47,572 bases of DNA from Trichomonas tenax. Lineage: Eukaryota; Parabasalia; Trichomonadida; Trichomonadidae. This document shows, in pieces, positions 7,766 through 16,730 of the stretch (positions are counted from its first letter, which is position 1; each line of letters opens with the position of its first letter). Location: assembly GCA_023091735.1 (NCBI GenBank), contig JALKBU010000334.1, forward strand, positions 1-47,572, given 5' to 3'. Position numbers and translations under genes: made by a program. The notes beneath the pieces were generated by a model that saw only the letters and a program-made list of their open reading frames with translations, did not search any database and had not been told where the DNA came from.

Positions 7766-10700
7766 ATGGAGAAGAGAATTTTTGGTGACGATTACTGCAC
7801 GTTTTTTAGAATGGAGAATGATGTTGATATTGCTTTAAGGGGGAATCAGCTGATCAATATTTCCCTCGATTATAAGTCAATGAGAGACATCCTCGCTGAA
7901 ATGGCGCTCCGTGTCGAAAAATTGCAAAAACAATTTACTGATTTTTCGCAAAATAGCGAAGTCGACCGACAGCTGGAGCTCATGCAGTCGCAAATCGATA
8001 ACATGAATCGTCAAATGGCATCGAGACCAGCAGTTACGCCCACAGAGTCAGGAATTGACGAAGAATTTTTAGAAAAACGATTAAACGATTTCCACAGAAC
8101 GATTATACAAGAAATATACCAAGAAAATAGGAAAACAAGCTCAGAACTTTTAAATCAAGTTGATAAAATGTTCGAAAGACAAAAACCATTAATCGTTCAA
8201 GAAGCTATTAACGGAACAATACAATCACCGCAAATAGAATCTATCAAAACAAGGGTTGAAGCACTTGATTTGATATCACAACATACCAGCACAATTGTCA
8301 CACCAAAACCTGAAGCAGAAGTGATAGAAGTTCCTCCAACCCCAAACATTCCAGACGAGCTTTTCGTGAAAATGCAAAATTGCGAAGTTGCTGTTGCAAA
8401 AATGAAAGCTGAATTTCCAGTTTTAGGACTAAGGCTTTCTCAACTTGAAGGAAACATAAACAAAGCTACTGAGACCGTTGACACACAAACAAACGTTATT
8501 GCACACTTCAGTGATGAATTGACCGCATTAGCAAATAAAACTGAAGACAGATTAGTTAAATTAGAACAAAGAATCCGCGAAAATACAGACTTCAAAGCAT
8601 CCTATGTACCGCAAATGTCGAGTAACCGCAATATTGAAACTGTTAAACCTGATGAAATTATCGAAAGTTGCACGATTTCCGTTATACAAAAAGTCTCGCC
8701 TAAAATAGACGAAGCTCTCACAACATCTCACAGTGTTGAAGAGAGAGTCGAGAAAAGATTTGCAGATCTCGATAGATTGCTTAATTCAGAACACATCAAT
8801 GAAATAATAATGCTCGAAAAAGGACTTCCAAAGCCAGTTTTGATTCAAGAAAAGCCTAAAGAACTGGTGATAGAAAGTCAAGATGACTCTAAACCAGAAG
8901 TACAGGCTGTCGAACAGCTAGCAACAACAGAGCAGCCACAAATTACACAACAAATTATTAACATCGAAGCACCAAAGCCACGTGATCAACCACAAAACTC
9001 GAGAGTTGTTATAACAGAAGTAACAGTTCCTAAGGAGGGACAAGCACCTGCTCCTCATGTTGTCACTCAGGAGAAGGTTGTTCAACAAATTGTTCACGTT
9101 CCACAAACAGACAATCCATTATTAAATGAGCTTCTCGAAATAACAAAGAAACAGACAGATGATATAACGAAACTCACAGAGCGTGTTAATGAACTTTACT
9201 TCTTCTCTGCCATACTCAAAGAATTGGAGGATAAAGTTGCAAACATTAACTCTGAAGCACCAAAGGCGGCGGCTGCACCAACAACAACAACTACAACAGC
9301 AGATGCAGCACCAACGAAGAAGGAAGAAGTTGTTATCTCAGTTTCACATCCATTAGAGCAACTCAGCACTGTACAGCAGCAACAGATTGATCAATCGATT
9401 ACAATAAAGAGCTTAACTAAGCGTGTCACAAAGCTTGAAGGTGCTGTTGAAGCACTCAATGCAAAGGCAGGAAAGTCAACGACATTCGTTGCTCCACAAC
9501 GTGATGCACCACTTTCTGGTCGTGCGCAGAAGAACACGAGAATTCCAAATCTTGCACCAGCAGCAAATCTCAGCCCAAGAAGGAACGTTGAACAGAAGAA
9601 ATCTATTGAACCACAACAAGCACAGCCTGTTCAAGAGAAGCCTAAGTTGTTGATGTCATTCCAACCACAGATCCAGGAATCATCAACAGTAAGTGTTCAG
9701 CCAACAGCCGAAACGAAGAGCCAAGAACCACAGAAACAAACAGCCATCTCACCGCAAGTTCAGCAGAGTGTTGAAATATCTCAACAAGATGAATATGTTC
9801 CAACACCACAGCAATCGCAGTCGCCAGAAGTTGTTGTTGGAGATGGTCTTGTTTCGATGATTGATACTGATTCTCAGACACTTTATGTCGACTGTGAAGT
9901 CCAAGTCAATCTTTTAGATGAACAAGGAACGCAATTCACAGGATACAGAGATATCTCTGCTATGACGTCTTCTCACAAGATGACACATTCCACAACAACA
10001 CCAGTTAACATTTCATCTGGCGAAATGACTCCACAGAAAACTCCTTCAGAGCAAAGATCTGTTCCATTAACACCACCTTCAAACTCACAGAGTGTTGAAC
10101 CACTCTACAATTCACCAAATATCTCACCACCAAATTCATCACATGACGTTCCACAAGTTAATCCACCAGAAGTTAATGAATCTGATTCTCCGAACAGCCA
10201 GAAGGAAGTCTTGATCAATCCACAGCCAATTATCATTGATCAAAACAACGAAGTTGTCAGCTCACCTGATGTCTCTTCGCCATCACTACAACAGCAGAAC
10301 AGTGGAAACATGCAGACGGATATCAAGAGTGTTGCATTCTCAGTTCCAAAGCCATCTCTTTCCCAGCCAACATCTTCACGCTTCACACGACCGAACAGAG
10401 TAACAATAAGTGTTGCAGAAGATTCGCCAAAGGTCTACGACTCTGTCACAAACGAAGAACAGATTCAGCCACTTGGTATCAGCTCTCCATCATTCCACCA
10501 GACTCAAAGCGGTCAGCGTTCTTCTGCTATCTCTCCAAAGGCTACATCAATGTCTCAGACATATGCAGAACTCGAAGATGCAACAAGACGCGTTCAGGAA
10601 GAACTCGATGCTTTGAGAGCAGAAGTCATCGAGATGTCAGCAAGACAGGCAGAAGCCGCAAGAGTTTTGTCAACGTTAAGCAGCACTGTCGCTGATAGTC

Positions 10701-11167
10701 GAGATCTCAGCCAGTTGAAGGAGGCACAAGCTGATACAGCAATGCTTGTTGATGACCTTCAGAAGAAGATTGCTGAAGCTGCAACAATTCCTGCACTCAG
10801 AACAGTTACTCAGAACTTCTTGAACTCTCTCCAGGATATGGATAAGAGACTTGAAGAGGTTCGTGTTCAGGTTCCAACATTCATGTCGAGGAAGGACCTC
10901 AACGAGATTCTCACACACCTTGCATCAAGCTCATCACCAACAGACACAGCTGTTGGAAGGCTCGGATACAGGTGTTTGTTATGCGGAAAACCAGCGAGTA
11001 CCACAGGAATGATTACAGAATCTGAAGTTGCCAGAATGCTCGGAACACCTCCTCAGCAGTGCAATGCAAGAGATCCTAAATCTGTTTTGCACTACTCGAA
11101 AGATGCCGGAAGACAAAGCCTGAAGCAGAAGAAACTCGCACCACTTCCACCTGTTGGACAGCAATAA
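7766..11167 (+). CDS. Large coiled-coil protein, DUF4795/QRICH2-like, probably flagellar
   Basis: The protein has 1133 residues. The N-terminus (MENDVDIALRGNQLINISLD, with an alternative start at that Met) is followed by heptad-rich coiled coil to about residue 370. A long Pro/Gln/Ser/Thr-rich low-complexity region covers about 380-930. A second coiled coil lies at about 930-1060 (AELEDATRRVQEELDALRAEV), followed by a compact C-terminal module with YRCLLCGKPAS, where Cys1070 and Cys1073 form a CxxC pair. A coiled coil ending in a YxCxxC-type module after a Gln-rich region is the layout of DUF4795 proteins such as QRICH2, which function in sperm flagella. That assignment is by motif and architecture only. 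The C-terminal half uses more uniform, GC-richer codons than the N-terminal third, perhaps reflecting repeat growth. Confidence 0.6.
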   Translation: MEKRIFGDDYCTFFRMENDVDIALRGNQLINISLDYKSMRDILAEMALRVEKLQKQFTDFSQNSEVDRQLELMQSQIDNMNRQMASRPAVTPTESGIDEEFLEKRLNDFHRTIIQEIYQENRKTSSELLNQVDKMFERQKPLIVQEAINGTIQSPQIESIKTRVEALDLISQHTSTIVTPKPEAEVIEVPPTPNIPDELFVKMQNCEVAVAKMKAEFPVLGLRLSQLEGNINKATETVDTQTNVIAHFSDELTALANKTEDRLVKLEQRIRENTDFKASYVPQMSSNRNIETVKPDEIIESCTISVIQKVSPKIDEALTTSHSVEERVEKRFADLDRLLNSEHINEIIMLEKGLPKPVLIQEKPKELVIESQDDSKPEVQAVEQLATTEQPQITQQIINIEAPKPRDQPQNSRVVITEVTVPKEGQAPAPHVVTQEKVVQQIVHVPQTDNPLLNELLEITKKQTDDITKLTERVNELYFFSAILKELEDKVANINSEAPKAAAAPTTTTTTADAAPTKKEEVVISVSHPLEQLSTVQQQQIDQSITIKSLTKRVTKLEGAVEALNAKAGKSTTFVAPQRDAPLSGRAQKNTRIPNLAPAANLSPRRNVEQKKSIEPQQAQPVQEKPKLLMSFQPQIQESSTVSVQPTAETKSQEPQKQTAISPQVQQSVEISQQDEYVPTPQQSQSPEVVVGDGLVSMIDTDSQTLYVDCEVQVNLLDEQGTQFTGYRDISAMTSSHKMTHSTTTPVNISSGEMTPQKTPSEQRSVPLTPPSNSQSVEPLYNSPNISPPNSSHDVPQVNPPEVNESDSPNSQKEVLINPQPIIIDQNNEVVSSPDVSSPSLQQQNSGNMQTDIKSVAFSVPKPSLSQPTSSRFTRPNRVTISVAEDSPKVYDSVTNEEQIQPLGISSPSFHQTQSGQRSSAISPKATSMSQTYAELEDATRRVQEELDALRAEVIEMSARQAEAARVLSTLSSTVADSRDLSQLKEAQADTAMLVDDLQKKIAEAATIPALRTVTQNFLNSLQDMDKRLEEVRVQVPTFMSRKDLNEILTHLASSSSPTDTAVGRLGYRCLLCGKPASTTGMITESEVARMLGTPPQQCNARDPKSVLHYSKDAGRQSLKQKKLAPLPPVGQQ

Positions 11168-11433
11168 TAATGTTATGTGTTTGACTTTTTTATTATAAAA
11201 AACTTTTGTTATTCTAATATACACTACATATTTATTCTTAAAACTATATGTCATATCCATGAATAACTATATAATTAAATGACTTTATGATTGAATTTCT
11301 GCGACTTTGATATAATATCAAAATGCAGATGATTAATATTCATTTTCTTCAATGATTTTAAGGATTTGGAACAGCAAACTCAAGGAGCAAATACTTAGTG
11401 GAATGGTGAGATTATAAATATGATTGTTTGAGT

Positions 11434-11850
11434 TTAGTTGAAAGACTGATAAATGTTAAGGATTGAATATAACATGAAGATAAAAGTGTAGAGGAATAAA
11501 ATAGCGTTAATGATAAACAATACAAGAAACATACGTCTCTTCTGGTGTTGATCACGAACAATCTTGAGTGGTTCGAAATATCTTTGAGATTTCGTTTCTA
11601 TGAAGAAATAAATTGTAATGCTTAAGTTACATATCATAACTGGAAATGTGTATCGTAATGTTAATAAACATTCTAAACAAATAACAATGTGTGAGATTTT
11701 GATTGGCAAGATTAATTTTTCAAGATAATCACATAAAGTGAAAGGACTCATTCTACTTACTTGAAAATCGTACATTTCGGTTATTATCATGATATAAAGC
11801 ACAGCCAAAGCGATTTCAGCGCCCATTGCCAACAAATCAAAATACCACAT
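11434..11850 (-). CDS. Cornichon/Erv14-family ER cargo receptor
   Basis: This is a 138-residue protein with three hydrophobic segments (about 4-22, 52-85 and 108-132), the size of the family. The first loop contains PFTLCDYLEKLILP, matching the cornichon motif in which a Pro..C..LN..L.P stretch (yeast PIELCSKVNKLITP) precedes the second segment. This is followed by ISHIVICLECLLTL and NLSITIYFF. The tail has the family's charged KRRMF step before the last membrane helix and ends FLYTFIFMLYSIL. Cornichon proteins load selected membrane cargo into COPII vesicles at the ER. The gene starts only 40 bp from the ATG of the divergently transcribed coiled-coil gene, with an initiator-like TCACTT six bases upstream of its own ATG. 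Confidence 0.8.
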   Translation of the reverse strand: MWYFDLLAMGAEIALAVLYIMIITEMYDFQVSRMSPFTLCDYLEKLILPIKISHIVICLECLLTLRYTFPVMICNLSITIYFFIETKSQRYFEPLKIVRDQHQKRRMFLVLFIINAILFLYTFIFMLYSILNIYQSFN

Positions 11851-11890
11851 TGATAAAGTGATTTTAACGTACAGCTGAAAATTGACAAAA
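11851..11890. promoter_or_regulatory. 40-bp bidirectional promoter between divergent genes
   Basis: Only 40 bp separate the two start codons. On the minus strand, TCACTT (complement of 11856-11861) lies five to six bases upstream of the cornichon ATG, and a GTACGTT word (similar to the known trichomonad ACGTTG promoter motif) lies just behind it. On the plus strand no clean TCAYTW initiator is visible before ATG 11891, so plus-strand initiation may rely on a weaker site or start within this tiny gap. Confidence 0.5.
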
Positions 11891-14155
11891 ATGCATGAAA
11901 TTCCTTCTTCTGGATCAGATTTTTTGAAAGAGCACCTTGCGGCGTCACATTCTATTAAGAAAAAAGGCTACGACCAGAATACTGTCCTTGATTGCCTCCA
12001 AAACAAAGTCAACGAATTATTAAAATATCAAGAAGAAGCAGTTTCTTTGAAAGCGCAGCTTAAAATTACTACCGAACGGTGTAATCTTCAGGCTGCAGAG
12101 TTTTCATTCCAGAAAAACGAATTACAGCAAGAAGTTGATCATTTACGCGAAAATGAAGCAAAATTACGAATGTCTTTGGCCAAAGCACAGTCAGAAAAGA
12201 CCGCTGCAACATATGTCGACGTCGAAGCACGAATTAATCACGAATCTTCTGAAATTCGAGATTTATCTGAAAAATTAAATAAGTCAAAATCGAAGAAATC
12301 ACAGTTACGACAAGAAAACCAATCACTCAGAGACAAAATTTCATCACTTTCGATGCAATTGGACGAAATGCGATCTGAAAATTCGACATTAAAAGGCGAA
12401 ATAAGCCAGATTTCAGAAAACCTCAGTCAAGAACGCGAATCCAGTAGAATTACTAACGATGACCACAGTAGGACACTCGAAAGCTCAAAAATGCTGTCAG
12501 ATCAAGTTTCTTCACTTCAATCTAAAAATAATGAACTACAACAGAAGATTTATAAGCTACAGCAAGCTTTAGATGCACAAGAAAAACAGAATAAGAACCT
12601 CAAATCTTCACTCAGACAAAAAGAATCAGATAATTCAACACAAACAGATGATTTTCGCAGACAAATTGCAGAACTTAAACGAGAAAACGCAGATTTGGAA
12701 ATGAGACTCAAACAAGCAAACCTCGATTTCGAAAGAGAAAAACAAAGAGCGAATAATTTATCGCAAACACAAGAAATTGCTGATAAAAACAAAGAAGACG
12801 CAGCATTCCAGATCAATGCACTCCAATTTGAGAATCAAGAACTCAAATCTAAGACCGCGATTCAAGAAAAACAGCTGAAAAATTACGAAGAAAACAAGCT
12901 CGCTCTCAAAGAGAAAGAAATGCTTTTAGACCACATAGAGTTGGAAAGAAAGTCTCTGGAGAACTTCCTTTCAACTACACCTGATCCCATTGAAGGACCA
13001 TGGACTAATCTCCATGAAAGAGTTGCTGATGCTGTTCACGCTCAAAATCTCACCAAATCCGTTCAAGATCAAAATGAGAAACTTAAAGCACGTCTTAAAG
13101 CTGCTCTTGATCAATCCACATCGAATCAAAACGCGGCTAAACAAAAGCAGCGTGAAGAAGATGAAGATCAATATGTTTCTGCACTGAAATCGTCACTTGA
13201 TGGTGCTCAATCAAGAATTAATGGTCTGGATGAGAAAATTGCTGCAATGGAATTCCAGCGCAAGTTCTCTGCATCAATAGAGATTTCAAACTCCAAATTA
13301 ATGAAAGAAATTGCTAAATTGCATCTATCTTTGCATCCTGAGCTCACTAATATCAGAGCTTTAGTTTTAGCAGTTGTTATGATGAATAGATTCTCTAAGA
13401 TGAAAGTTTCAAACTCATATCGCGACGAAAATGCTTTATCTGTGTTTAGAGGACGCCAAATCTATTCCCCAATGGGAATGGTTGATGATATTAGAAAGTC
13501 TTTTAGATCATTAACACAAGATTTAGTTGATTGTAAATCAAATCTTGTTCAGGCCCTCAAAGATCGCGAAAAATTCACAACAGATAATCAGACATTAACA
13601 GTTCAAGTCAACACATACAAAGATGAAAACAGAATTGAGAAGAAACGCACAAAGTTCTTGAAGAAGAGAATGATCGAAATGCAGCAGGAACTTTCACTTC
13701 TTGTTCCATCTGAAGAGTACCAAGAAGCTTGCAAAGCTGTACAGACACTGCAAGAGAAACTTATTGCTGCTAAGCAGCAGCATAGCGAGTACTTGCAGCA
13801 AATATCAGAAATCAAGAAACAGTTGGATGCAATGAAGACAGACAAAGAAGCTGTTGATGGAAAACTTTCGCAGTCTCTCAGCCTTTATAATGAAGTCCGC
13901 ATGCAGTTGAAACAGAGCTTGAAGGAAATAGAAACGCTGCATGTGTTGCTTGAAGAGAAGAACAAGGAAATTCTTGCTCTTGAGAGAGTTGTTCAGAGGC
14001 AAAAGTCTTTGGAGAAAACTGCTTCAGCTGCATTCGCAAACTTGAAGCTTGGTGAAGAAGATCAAATACAGTTTGAATCTAAAGTCGAAACAGCAACACT
14101 TGCCAACCAAGAACCTTCATATTCACTTAATATTAATCCAGCATTTTTAGGATAA
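11891..14155 (+). CDS. Long coiled-coil protein, unassigned
   Basis: The first true ATG in this frame is 11891 (MHEIPSSGSDF); the frame is open three codons further upstream from a TTG. The 754-residue product is almost wholly heptad-repeat coiled coil, rich in Glu, Lys, Gln and Ser, running from about residue 30 to 460. A less charged segment (HPELTNIRALVLAVVMMNRFSKM, about 480-510) interrupts it and further coiled coil runs from about 540 to 700. There is a short non-coiled tail ending INPAFLG. There are no catalytic motifs, membrane segments or zinc sites. Such proteins in trichomonads are usually cytoskeletal or centrosomal; that is only a generic expectation. I do not recognise an ortholog. 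Its shared promoter with cornichon does not obviously imply shared function. Confidence 0.8.
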   Translation: MHEIPSSGSDFLKEHLAASHSIKKKGYDQNTVLDCLQNKVNELLKYQEEAVSLKAQLKITTERCNLQAAEFSFQKNELQQEVDHLRENEAKLRMSLAKAQSEKTAATYVDVEARINHESSEIRDLSEKLNKSKSKKSQLRQENQSLRDKISSLSMQLDEMRSENSTLKGEISQISENLSQERESSRITNDDHSRTLESSKMLSDQVSSLQSKNNELQQKIYKLQQALDAQEKQNKNLKSSLRQKESDNSTQTDDFRRQIAELKRENADLEMRLKQANLDFEREKQRANNLSQTQEIADKNKEDAAFQINALQFENQELKSKTAIQEKQLKNYEENKLALKEKEMLLDHIELERKSLENFLSTTPDPIEGPWTNLHERVADAVHAQNLTKSVQDQNEKLKARLKAALDQSTSNQNAAKQKQREEDEDQYVSALKSSLDGAQSRINGLDEKIAAMEFQRKFSASIEISNSKLMKEIAKLHLSLHPELTNIRALVLAVVMMNRFSKMKVSNSYRDENALSVFRGRQIYSPMGMVDDIRKSFRSLTQDLVDCKSNLVQALKDREKFTTDNQTLTVQVNTYKDENRIEKKRTKFLKKRMIEMQQELSLLVPSEEYQEACKAVQTLQEKLIAAKQQHSEYLQQISEIKKQLDAMKTDKEAVDGKLSQSLSLYNEVRMQLKQSLKEIETLHVLLEEKNKEILALERVVQRQKSLEKTASAAFANLKLGEEDQIQFESKVETATLANQEPSYSLNINPAFLG

Positions 14156-14568
14156 TTTCGATTTATTTTTTATGTTATTGTATTTTTGTTGTTTATATTA
14201 AAATCTACTTCCTTTGTTAATTTATTAATAGATGCATTGTGGTGATGACCTTGACTTTGTTTTGAGCAATATATATTTACTATATTTCATAATATTAATG
14301 AGTAAAATTCTTTTTTTATGGAAGATATGATTAAGCAAAGCCGAATAACATCTATTTGAAAAGCCTAGATTGTTCAAAAATGATTTTTCTAAGATCTGAA
14401 AAATGAAATCATAGGTTAAAATATTTCAAAAAATTTACCTTTCTACTTCAATTTTTAATCAATTAAAAGGTTTGAGAAAAATTAAATTCTACGATTCATA
14501 TTTATTTTATATATAGATTTCAAATACATCAAAATAATATTTTTAAAGAAACAATATTTGACATGTAA
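14156..14568. other. Intergenic AT-rich DNA before the type II membrane protein gene
   Basis: No gene is seen. The stretch has T-runs downstream of the coiled-coil gene stop, consistent with its 3' end region, and ends in the palindromic element described separately at 14557-14576. Confidence 0.55.
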
Positions 14569-14576
14569 ATGTCAAA
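14557..14576 (+). promoter_or_regulatory. Perfect palindrome TTTGACAT-GTAA-ATGTCAAA
   Basis: Two perfect 8-bp inverted arms flank a 4-bp spacer, which fits a site for a dimeric DNA-binding protein. It contains the recurring TGACATGTAAA word (14559-14569). The first ATG of the downstream gene (14569) is inside its right arm, so the next ATG (14584) is the likelier translation start if this is promoter sequence. The right arm continues ATGTCAAATATA, a 12-mer repeated exactly at 47516-47527. Confidence 0.55.
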
Positions 14577-15384
14577 TATAACAATGGAGAATATTGCTAT
14601 ATCATCGACACCACAACACAGAACACTATCACTTTTGAAAGAATTCGGACGAAAGAAGACAACAATTGGACTTCTGTTACTTCTCCTAAGTGTTTTATTG
14701 TTCGTTGGAACATTTCTCTTTACAGATGCAAGTTACGATAAAGATGACGAAATTGATGAATATGTAGTCAAAGATAAAAAAGAAGAAGTCGATTCAAAGC
14801 CTTATGGACACAGAGTTATAACAGAACAAAAATCAAAAGTCAGTTTGAAGAAGAAAATGTTCATTTCAATTATGACATTTAAGAATTCAACGAATGATGT
14901 TACAATGGCGTTACAATCTTGGATTCCAAGATTCTTGAAACACGAAAATTGCGATGGAATCCATTTCGTTTCTGAAATTCCACTTTCTACTGGATCGGTT
15001 CCATCAGTTCTCATTAAAACAATGTTTGTTAGAACTGAAGAGGAAAAATATTATCTCAAATATATCGCTTCATTGGAAGCATATACAAATGTTTCACGCG
15101 CATTATGGTATTTACAGTTAAATGCGGATATCTATATGAACTATAAAGCATTTCCGCTAATTTTCGATATTATTGGAAACTACGATCCGATGAAGGAAGA
15201 AAAGTACTTCAAATCATGCATCTCACCACAGGCATGCCTTATCGTTCTCTCTAGAGCTGCAACTAAAGCATTACTCGAAAGAGCACAAAATACAACTATA
15301 TTCAGCGAATATTTGAACTCTCATTACGACTACAACCTTAAGATTTTTGACTTAGGTTCATGGGATGATGATATCAAACTTTGA
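14569..15384 (+). CDS. Type II membrane protein, possibly a degenerate Fringe-like glycosyltransferase
   Basis: The 271-residue protein has a short basic cytosolic N-terminus, one membrane segment at about 27-47 (TIGLLLLLLSVLLFVGTFLF), an acidic/basic stem and a luminal domain. That topology is typical of Golgi glycosyltransferases. The domain begins KKMFISIMTFKNST, and RALWYLQLNADIYMNY followed by ACLIVLSRAATKALLERA resembles, in order and spacing, the WxxxxDDDTY and (G)GxGxxLSxxA steps of Fringe/GT31 enzymes. The metal-binding DDD is replaced by NAD, and the domain is shorter than usual, so catalysis is doubtful. This assignment is tentative. The ATG at 14569 lies inside a palindromic promoter-like element; Met6 (14584) is a plausible true start. 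Confidence 0.5.
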   Translation: MSNITMENIAISSTPQHRTLSLLKEFGRKKTTIGLLLLLLSVLLFVGTFLFTDASYDKDDEIDEYVVKDKKEEVDSKPYGHRVITEQKSKVSLKKKMFISIMTFKNSTNDVTMALQSWIPRFLKHENCDGIHFVSEIPLSTGSVPSVLIKTMFVRTEEEKYYLKYIASLEAYTNVSRALWYLQLNADIYMNYKAFPLIFDIIGNYDPMKEEKYFKSCISPQACLIVLSRAATKALLERAQNTTIFSEYLNSHYDYNLKIFDLGSWDDDIKL

Positions 15385-15901
15385 AATTAATTCTTAATAC
15401 AAAGAAAAACTTAATATCGTGTTAACACGATTGAACGCATCATCAACATCAAAACTTACATCATACAAAAGTATTATGCGTATTTTATTCAATAACCCTT
15501 GATTCACTCAAAATATTATTCGGCGTATGCTCAGATAGTTCTTTTACGCTTATTTAATGATACATGATATTGACAAGATTTCGATATATTATAAATCATA
15601 ATAATTATATGGAATTGTATGTATTTGATTCGACTAAAAGGTTTGATTTATATAAAATATGGTTATATTATAATTGGAACGTTTCGCATTTATATATCGA
15701 GTCGACAAATTGTTTATCCTGGTGATAGCCTTTGCAACATCGAAAACAATATCAAGCAACGATATAAAAATCTATTGGTGGACATCTGAGAAGTGGAGAA
15801 ATCTTCAATAATGAAAAATCTTGAGTTGATAAAAATACAAATGTCACTTTTCGAGTTTTATTAATAAAAGTGACAACGGTGAAAAATAATTCAAAAAAAT
15901 T
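15385..15901. other. Intergenic region between membrane protein and TSG101 genes
   Basis: This 517-bp gap has no supported gene; the only longer frame (minus, 15752-16030) overlaps the TSG101 coding region and lacks protein-like features. It holds an inverted repeat at 15842-15875. Near 15625 the word ACTAAAAGG occurs, but no intron signature accompanies it. Confidence 0.5.
15842..15875 (+). promoter_or_regulatory. Inverted repeat TGTCACTTTT / AAAAGTGACA
   Basis: Two perfect 10-bp arms (15842-15851 and 15866-15875) with a 14-bp spacer end 27 bases upstream of the TSG101-like ATG. The left arm extended by one base, TGTCACTTTTC, is repeated at 7517-7527 and 20546-20556 upstream of other genes. 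The arm includes an initiator-like TCACTT. It could act as a regulator site or form a hairpin in RNA. Confidence 0.45.
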
Positions 15902-16690
15902 ATGGCGTATCTTCAAGTATTTCAAGGCACAGTTTATCCACAAGCATTTCACAAACCGATATCGACAGATATAGAAAGGCTCGTCGCGAGATATAATACT
16001 CTTCAGCCTCGTCAATTTCAATCTCCACAAGGCAATTTAGTTGCTATTTCTGGTTATTTAACGATTAACATCAACAACGCACCAACAAACATCACATTAG
16101 ACATAACACTTACACCACGTTTCCCACAAGATCCACCTTATATTTTGTTAAGAATTCCGCCATACCAAATTAGGCCTTCTCAGGGTGTCCAGCAAAATGG
16201 CGTCATTAATTTACCTGCGATTCACCAATGGATATTTAGACAATCAACACTCGTTAAATTAGGTGATGATTTATATCGATATTTATCGCAAAATCCACCA
16301 ATCAATGCTGCTCCCGCTGGATATCCACCACGATACAATCAATCAGGATATCCTCCACAACAGCAACCACAACAACAATATCCACCACAGCATCATCAAC
16401 AACAATATCCACCACAACAGCAGGGATATTCGCAGAACCAAGCACAGCCAATGATGTTTGCATCACCAAATGTTATGACAAATTCAGCGGATTCATTCGA
16501 GAAAGAAAAAGATGCGCAATTTGCACAAGCTCAGAAAGGCTTTCAAGATAACTTATACGCTATGAGATCTAAATACACGAGCGGAGAGATGACATTGGAT
16601 GAACTTCTCGAAAAAGTTCAACAAACATCAAGAGGTTATTTCAAGACAACGGTTGCAGATAGGCTTAGAAGCTATCCACCAAGAGTGTAA
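15902..16690 (+). CDS. TSG101/Vps23-like ESCRT-I subunit (compact)
   Basis: Residues 1-140 form a UEV (ubiquitin E2 variant) domain: SPQGNLVAISGYLTI, NITLDITLTPRFPQDPPYILLRIPP and the final helix region LVKLGDDLYRYLSQNPP. As in all UEVs, there is no catalytic cysteine in the E2 position. A Pro/Gln/Tyr-rich linker (YPPQQQ-type repeats, about 150-195) follows. The last ~50 residues (MRSKYTSGEMTLDELLEKVQQTSRGYF) resemble the steadiness box that assembles TSG101 with the other ESCRT-I subunits. The long central coiled coil of animal and fungal TSG101 is nearly absent, giving 262 residues against about 390. The expected role is binding ubiquitinated cargo at endosomes for multivesicular body sorting and membrane budding. 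Confidence 0.8.
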   Translation: MAYLQVFQGTVYPQAFHKPISTDIERLVARYNTLQPRQFQSPQGNLVAISGYLTININNAPTNITLDITLTPRFPQDPPYILLRIPPYQIRPSQGVQQNGVINLPAIHQWIFRQSTLVKLGDDLYRYLSQNPPINAAPAGYPPRYNQSGYPPQQQPQQQYPPQHHQQQYPPQQQGYSQNQAQPMMFASPNVMTNSADSFEKEKDAQFAQAQKGFQDNLYAMRSKYTSGEMTLDELLEKVQQTSRGYFKTTVADRLRSYPPRV

Positions 16691-16730
16691 ATATTTTTTT
16701 TATCGATAGTTGAACTAATATTTATTTTTA

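Noticed and set aside
9642..9881. Several shadow frames on both strands inside the low-complexity part of the DUF4795-like gene
   Set aside because: They arise from the Pro/Gln-rich repetitive codons of the real gene and have no independent features.
15610..15625. GTATGT word as a possible intron 5' splice site
   Set aside because: No downstream ACTAACACACAG motif follows, and the neighbouring genes are complete without splicing.
16315..16440. Tandem CCACAACAGCAA-type repeat as a possible minisatellite or mobile remnant
   Set aside because: It stays in frame and encodes the YPPQQ-rich linker of the TSG101-like protein, a common protein low-complexity region.
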